A stretch of DNA of 45,680 nt. It comes from Xylanimonas cellulosilytica (GTDB lineage Bacteria; Actinomycetota; Actinomycetes; Actinomycetales; Actinomycetaceae). The notes under the pieces are model-generated. The model was not told where the DNA came from, did no database searches, and was given only the letters and a program-made list of their open reading frames with translations. The DNA is taken from contig JVKM01000004.1 in the NCBI GenBank assembly GCA_001072465.1, forward strand, positions 1 to 45,680, given 5' to 3'. This document shows positions 42,688 through 45,680 of this stretch, one piece after another. Positions within the stretch are counted from its first letter, which is position 1; the number at the start of each line of letters is the position of its first letter. The translations under genes and the position numbers were made by a program.

Positions 42688-43620
42688 ATGGCTCAGAAGA
42701 AGAAGCCGGCCGTCGACCCCGTGCGCGCCAAAGCCGCGCAGATGCGCCAGGCGCAGGAGCGCGCTGACCGCCGCACTCGCATCATCGTCATTTCCGCCGT
42801 CGCCGCGATCGTCCTCGCGGTCGTCGCAGCCGTCGGCGGCGTGATTTGGAAGCAGCAGGCGCAGGTCAACGCCGCGCGCAACGTCGACGCATCCGACGTC
42901 CTCGGCATCTATGCCGACGGTCGACCGGTCATCGTCAACGGGAACGGCGTCGTCACCGAGGCGGACCCGAACCTGCCTACCCTCACCGAATACTTCGACT
43001 ACACCTGCCACGTGTGCTCCGACCTCGATGTCGCCGTCGGCAAGGACCTCACCACCTGGGCTGCCCAGGGGTACTACAACCTCGAGCTCCAGCCGGTCAT
43101 CACCGTCAACATGGACTACCTGAAGCCCGCGACCAGCGCGTCGCTGATCGTTGCCCAGAAGGCGCCCGACAAGTGGGTGGACTTCCACCACGCGCTGCTC
43201 GCCTACTTCGCCAGCCAGTACCAGGCGTCCAACGGCACCGTCGTCCAGAACCTCGAGGCCTCCTGGAAGCAGGTTAAGACGATCGCCGCCGAGGTGGGCG
43301 TTCCCTCCGACGTCATCGACACCTTCCCGCTCAACGCCGCCGAGGACTACCTCAAGGCCTCGACCACCGCCTGGCAGAATGCCAACTACAGCGGCCGTAA
43401 CAACGGGCTCGGCACCCCCGAGCTGATCAAGGATCACTCGACCGTCATCGCGCTGCACACCCCGCTGACCTCGGCCAAGCAGACGATCGCGGAGGTATTC
43501 GGCATCACCGATTCCGCGAGCCCGGTCCCCACCGAGACCCCGGCACCCGAGGCCACCGAGCCCTCCCAGAGCGGCGCCGGCGAAGCCCAGAGCTCCGAGA
43601 CGACCGACAGCACCAACTGA
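42688..43620 (+). CDS. Membrane-anchored DsbA-like thioredoxin-fold protein
   Basis: A 310-residue protein with a basic N-terminus, one membrane helix (about 32-54) and an exported thioredoxin-like domain. C107-H-V-C110 in DYTCHVC matches the CXXC of DsbA-like oxidases, which form disulfides in exported actinobacterial proteins. The domain ends near 270, followed by a Pro/Thr/Ser/Glu tail. ATG 42688 follows GGAAGG. It sits 60 nt behind the kinase gene, with GATATT as a possible separate -10. A VKOR partner is not in the window. Confidence 0.88.
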   Translation: MAQKKKPAVDPVRAKAAQMRQAQERADRRTRIIVISAVAAIVLAVVAAVGGVIWKQQAQVNAARNVDASDVLGIYADGRPVIVNGNGVVTEADPNLPTLTEYFDYTCHVCSDLDVAVGKDLTTWAAQGYYNLELQPVITVNMDYLKPATSASLIVAQKAPDKWVDFHHALLAYFASQYQASNGTVVQNLEASWKQVKTIAAEVGVPSDVIDTFPLNAAEDYLKASTTAWQNANYSGRNNGLGTPELIKDHSTVIALHTPLTSAKQTIAEVFGITDSASPVPTETPAPEATEPSQSGAGEAQSSETTDSTN

Positions 43621-43630
43621 GCCTTCAATC

Positions 43631-43669
43631 AGTGAGGGGTGGGACCGCACGGCGGTCCCACCCCTCACT
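43631..43669 (+). terminator. Terminator after the DsbA-like gene
   Basis: An 18-bp perfect stem (43631-43648 with 43652-43669) around ACG, followed by TCTTTGG. It begins ten bases past the stop. Confidence 0.95.
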
Positions 43670-43833
43670 TCTTTGGCGCGAACGTCAAATCCCTGCGGCT
43701 CATTGGAGGTCCTTGAGGCGCGCGCCAGTTATCCACACTGTGCAATGGGGAATCGCGTCGATGCGTGCTCATTGACCCCGATCCGGCCCGCCCGCGCGCA
43801 CGAGCCCCTACCTGTGGCACACTAGTGTCCGCC

Positions 43834-43909
43834 GCCGGCTTAGCTCAGTTGGTAGAGCAGCTGTCTTGTAAACAGCAGGTCATCGGTTCGAGTCCGATAG
43901 CCGGCTCCA
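43834..43909 (+). tRNA. tRNA-Thr (anticodon TGT)
   Basis: A 76-nt cloverleaf. The acceptor arms are GCCGGCT and AGCCGGC, the D arm holds GCTCAGTTGGTAGAGC, the anticodon stem GCTGT/ACAGC encloses CTTGTAA with anticodon TGT, and the T arm is ATCGG-TTCGAGT-CCGAT. The discriminator is T and CCA is encoded. It reads ACA (and ACG by wobble) threonine codons. Confidence 0.97.
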
Positions 43910-43977
43910 CGGAGTCCCTCACCGCGGCACCGCAGCCGCCCCCACCTCGCCCGTTCGGATGGAGTGCCCCGGCCTCG

Positions 43978-44688
43978 TCAATGAGAAGCGCCCAGCGACC
44001 AATCCACGCCCGACGCGCCCTGCGCCTCCAACAGATCATTCGCGCGCGAGAACGGCTTCGACCCGAAAAACCCTCGATATGCCGAGAGTGGCGACGGGTG
44101 GGCGGACGCAATAATCGGCGTGTCACCCAGGCGCGGCGCGAGCGACTGCGCGTCCTTGCCCCACAGAATTGCCACGAGGGGAGCGCGTGAGCCATCGGCG
44201 CGCTTCCGGGACACTAGGGCGTCAATCGCGCACTGCGTCACCTCCTCCCAGCCGCGGCCTCGATGCGACGCCGGCGCACCCGGGCGCACCGTCAACACGC
44301 GGTTGAGCAGGCACACGCCCTGCTCGCACCACGGCGTCAGGTCGCCCGACGTCGGAGCAGGAACACCCATGTCCTCGCTCAGCTCGCGGAAAATATTAAT
44401 GAGCGACTTGGGCAAGGCCATCCCCGGATGCACCGAAAACGACAGCCCCATCGCATGCCCGGGCGTCGGATACGGATCCTGCCCGACAATCAGGACCTTG
44501 ACCTTGTCGAACGGGTACGTGAAGGCACGGAGAACATCCGTGCCCGCAGGCAGGTAGCCGCGTCCCGCCTCGACCTCAGCGGCCAACATCGCGCCCAACT
44601 CGTGGACGCGCCCCTCCACCGGAGCCAGCGCCCGAGCCCAGCCCGGATCAATCAGCTCGGCCAACGGACGCGGATTGTGTTCACTCAT
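43978..44688 (-). CDS. ung: Uracil-DNA glycosylase (family 1)
   Basis: A 236-residue repair enzyme that removes uracil from DNA. GQDPYP (69-74) holds the catalytic Asp, LLNRVLTVR the uracil-binding Asn, and [13 protein letters not shown] the catalytic His loop. The length is normal. ATG 44688 has TAGGCT six bases upstream and no ribosome site. The gene is convergent with the tRNA. A single copy of the terminator word, CCCCGGCCTCGTC, overlaps its stop. Confidence 0.96.
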   Translation of the reverse strand: MSEHNPRPLAELIDPGWARALAPVEGRVHELGAMLAAEVEAGRGYLPAGTDVLRAFTYPFDKVKVLIVGQDPYPTPGHAMGLSFSVHPGMALPKSLINIFRELSEDMGVPAPTSGDLTPWCEQGVCLLNRVLTVRPGAPASHRGRGWEEVTQCAIDALVSRKRADGSRAPLVAILWGKDAQSLAPRLGDTPIIASAHPSPLSAYRGFFGSKPFSRANDLLEAQGASGVDWSLGASH

Positions 44689-44694
44689 AGCACC

Positions 44695-44700
44695 AGCCTA
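44695..44700 (-). promoter_or_regulatory. -10 box giving a leaderless ung mRNA
   Basis: On the minus strand TAGGCT is followed by six bases and ATG 44688. Confidence 0.55.
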
Positions 44701-44762
44701 ATGCCGCACAGGCCACGCCACATTCCCCGCGCGCCACCCGCGCCCCACTCCCTCTTTTCCGA

Positions 44763-44768
44763 TAGTCT
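44763..44768 (+). promoter_or_regulatory. -10 box giving a leaderless mRNA for the LytR_C gene
   Basis: TAGTCT is followed by six bases and GTG 44775. It lies 63 bp from the ung -10 box, so the two promoters are divergent. Confidence 0.55.
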
Positions 44769-44774
44769 GAACGC

Positions 44775-45353
44775 GTGAGTTCTCAGTACCCCAGGGATGA
44801 ATTTGACCGCGCCGGCGAAGATATGCCCGTCGGCATGCACCGCCCCAAGCCGTCCAAGTGGAAGAACGTCTGGCCTTTCCTGGCCATCCTCGTGATCGTT
44901 CCCGCCCTCGGATGGGCAGCGGCGACCGCCCTGTCGCGCCAGCAGGCCACTGTCAGCAACGCGCCCAGCCCCGCCGCGACCACCCCGAGCGCCGCCGCTC
45001 CCTCCGCGTCGCCCACGGCCGAGGCCACCGCGTCCGCTGAGCCCACGCCTTCCGCCAGCTCCTCCTCTTCGTCGGCTTCCTCTGAGCCCGACCACGGAGC
45101 TGTCATCCAGGTCCTCAACGGCACCGGAACCCAGGGATACGCCGGTCAGCAGGCTCAGATCCTGAACCAGGCCGGCTACGCGGGCACCTCCGCCGCGAAC
45201 GCTGACGGCTGGGCCACGCAGACCTCCACCGTCTTCTACGAGGATCCCCGCATGGAGGGAACCGCGAAGGACGTTGCCGCCAAGCTCGGTATTTCCAATG
45301 TTCGCCAGGAGAGCGGCCTCGGAGACCCCGACATCATCGTTATTCTGCGGTGA
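44775..45353 (+). CDS. LytR_C-domain membrane protein
   Basis: A 192-residue protein with a short cytoplasmic start, one membrane helix (about 34-54), a Ser/Pro/Ala-rich linker (55-105) and a LytR C-terminal domain (about 108-192: VIQVLNGTGTQGYAGQQAQILNQAG, here abbreviated in two parts, to PDIIVIL). The domain often occurs with LytR-CpsA-Psr wall-polymer ligases but also alone, as here; there is no LCP catalytic domain. The role is probably at the cell wall. The GTG start follows a -10 box by six bases. A terminator follows 17 nt after the stop. Confidence 0.88.
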   Translation: MSSQYPRDEFDRAGEDMPVGMHRPKPSKWKNVWPFLAILVIVPALGWAAATALSRQQATVSNAPSPAATTPSAAAPSASPTAEATASAEPTPSASSSSSSASSEPDHGAVIQVLNGTGTQGYAGQQAQILNQAGYAGTSAANADGWATQTSTVFYEDPRMEGTAKDVAAKLGISNVRQESGLGDPDIIVILR

Positions 45354-45370
45354 GCCTCTGATACTGACTG

Positions 45371-45401
45371 AGCCGCCCGGCCCCTGTGGGGCCGGGCGGC
45401 T
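45371..45401 (+). terminator. Terminator after the LytR_C gene
   Basis: AGCCGCCCGGCCCC (45371-45384) pairs perfectly with 45388-45401 around TGT, followed by TTGTT. It is nearly identical to the fba terminator (32331-32360), and in both places a structured element follows. Confidence 0.93.
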
Positions 45402-45441
45402 TTGTTATGCCTAGGTGGCGTGTTGCGCCGCTTGTGTGTTT

Positions 45442-45573
45442 GGGCCGGGCTGCTTGGTGTGCCGGTGGGCGGCGGCCCGCCCGCGAGCCGTCCGCGCTGC
45501 TAGCTTCGCTCGGCGCGTCGTCTCGAAGCCCGGCCAGGCCCCGCCGCCGCCCACGGGTACCGCAGCCTGGTCC
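45442..45573. repeat. Structured intergenic element, copy B
   Basis: Outer helix 45442-45453 pairs with 45562-45573, including T-A where copy A has C-G, and two G-T pairs. The second helix GCCGGTGGGCGGCGGC (45461-45476) pairs with 45543-45558 with two mismatches. The centre has CGAG/CTCG and CGCGC/GCGCG helices that differ in sequence from copy A. Confidence 0.8.
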
Positions 45574-45680
45574 CGCTGCTCTCTGTGGGCGTCACGGGGG
45601 CCACGCGTGCTGAGTTTTGGCGTGCTCTGGTGCGTGTTGTTACAAACGTCGTCAATCGGAGGTGTTTTTCGTGTGGATTT
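45574..45680. other. Right edge, upstream of an unseen gene
   Basis: A GC-rich part is followed by an AT-richer end. GGAGG at 45658-45662 and GTG at 45671 could be the ribosome site and start of a rightward gene, but only three codons are in the window. Confidence 0.25.

Noticed and set aside
43739-43747. DnaA box TTATCCACA
   Set aside because: It is one perfect box without a cluster, an AT-rich unwinding region, or dnaA/dnaN nearby, so it does not mark an origin.
43845-44195. Leftward frame covering the tRNA
   Set aside because: The frame includes the tRNA-Thr sequence and overlaps ung in another frame; it is a well-known artefact of tRNA genes.

Overview
The window is a contiguous piece of a high-GC Gram-positive (Actinomycetota) chromosome. 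The HspR-type heat-shock operon with HAIR operators, the MurT-GatD pair, a LAXTG-type sorting signal, a DUF4032 protein, an anchor-M type surface protein and many leaderless-looking starts point to a host-associated member of the Actinomycetaceae (Actinomyces or Schaalia-like). The genus is inferred from gene content and style, not measured. I see no insertion sequence, prophage, CRISPR array, rRNA or replication origin. The only RNA gene recognised is one tRNA-Thr.

Layout. 1-792 has no supported gene but holds 20-24 bp words spaced exactly 42 bp apart. 793-2473 (-) carries a GNAT acetyltransferase and an RlmC-like 23S rRNA methyltransferase. 2553-4925 (-) is a secreted GH29 alpha-L-fucosidase with a LARTG wall-sorting signal. 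5134-9534 (+) is the dnaK-grpE-dnaJ-hspR operon behind three HspR operators; a fourth lies before clpB (16511-19123). 10100-12147 is murT-gatD (lipid II amidation). 12282-13868 is a tandem pair of paralogous two-helix membrane proteins, followed by a DUF418-like membrane protein, a 32-codon small ORF and a YbjN-domain protein with operator-like dyads. 19199-20787 is a TetR regulator and a serine hydrolase. 20866-24802 holds exonuclease III (-) and a large surface protein behind a Zur/Fur-type box (+). 24884-27894 holds an SDR, pyrE, a NagD-like HAD phosphatase and a SpoU methyltransferase. 28113-32292 holds a secreted GH20 hexosaminidase and class II FBP aldolase. 32293-33284 is a gene-free stretch packed with inverted repeats. 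33285-45353 holds a flotillin-like protein, two proteins of unknown role, a glycerophosphodiesterase, a DUF4032 protein, an orphan sugar-ABC ATPase, a Ser/Thr kinase, a DsbA-like thioredoxin-fold protein, tRNA-Thr, ung and a LytR_C-domain protein.

How the parts fit. The heat-shock genes form one feedback circuit: hspR is the last gene of the operon it should repress, and clpB carries a matching operator. The fucosidase, the hexosaminidase, the permease-less sugar ATPase and aldolase fit growth on host glycans such as mucin, which is an inference. MurT-GatD, the kinase, the LytR_C protein and the sortase substrate belong to wall building.

Two styles recur. At least ten genes have a TANNNT-like -10 hexamer only 6-7 nt before the start codon and no Shine-Dalgarno, suggesting leaderless mRNAs. 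Several terminators are built around one word, CGAGGCCGGGG. The least explained sequence is intergenic: the 42-bp phased array at the left edge, a pair of about 133-bp structured elements (32451-32583 and 45442-45573) that show a compensatory base-pair change, and a series of inverted word pairs between 32706 and 33057.
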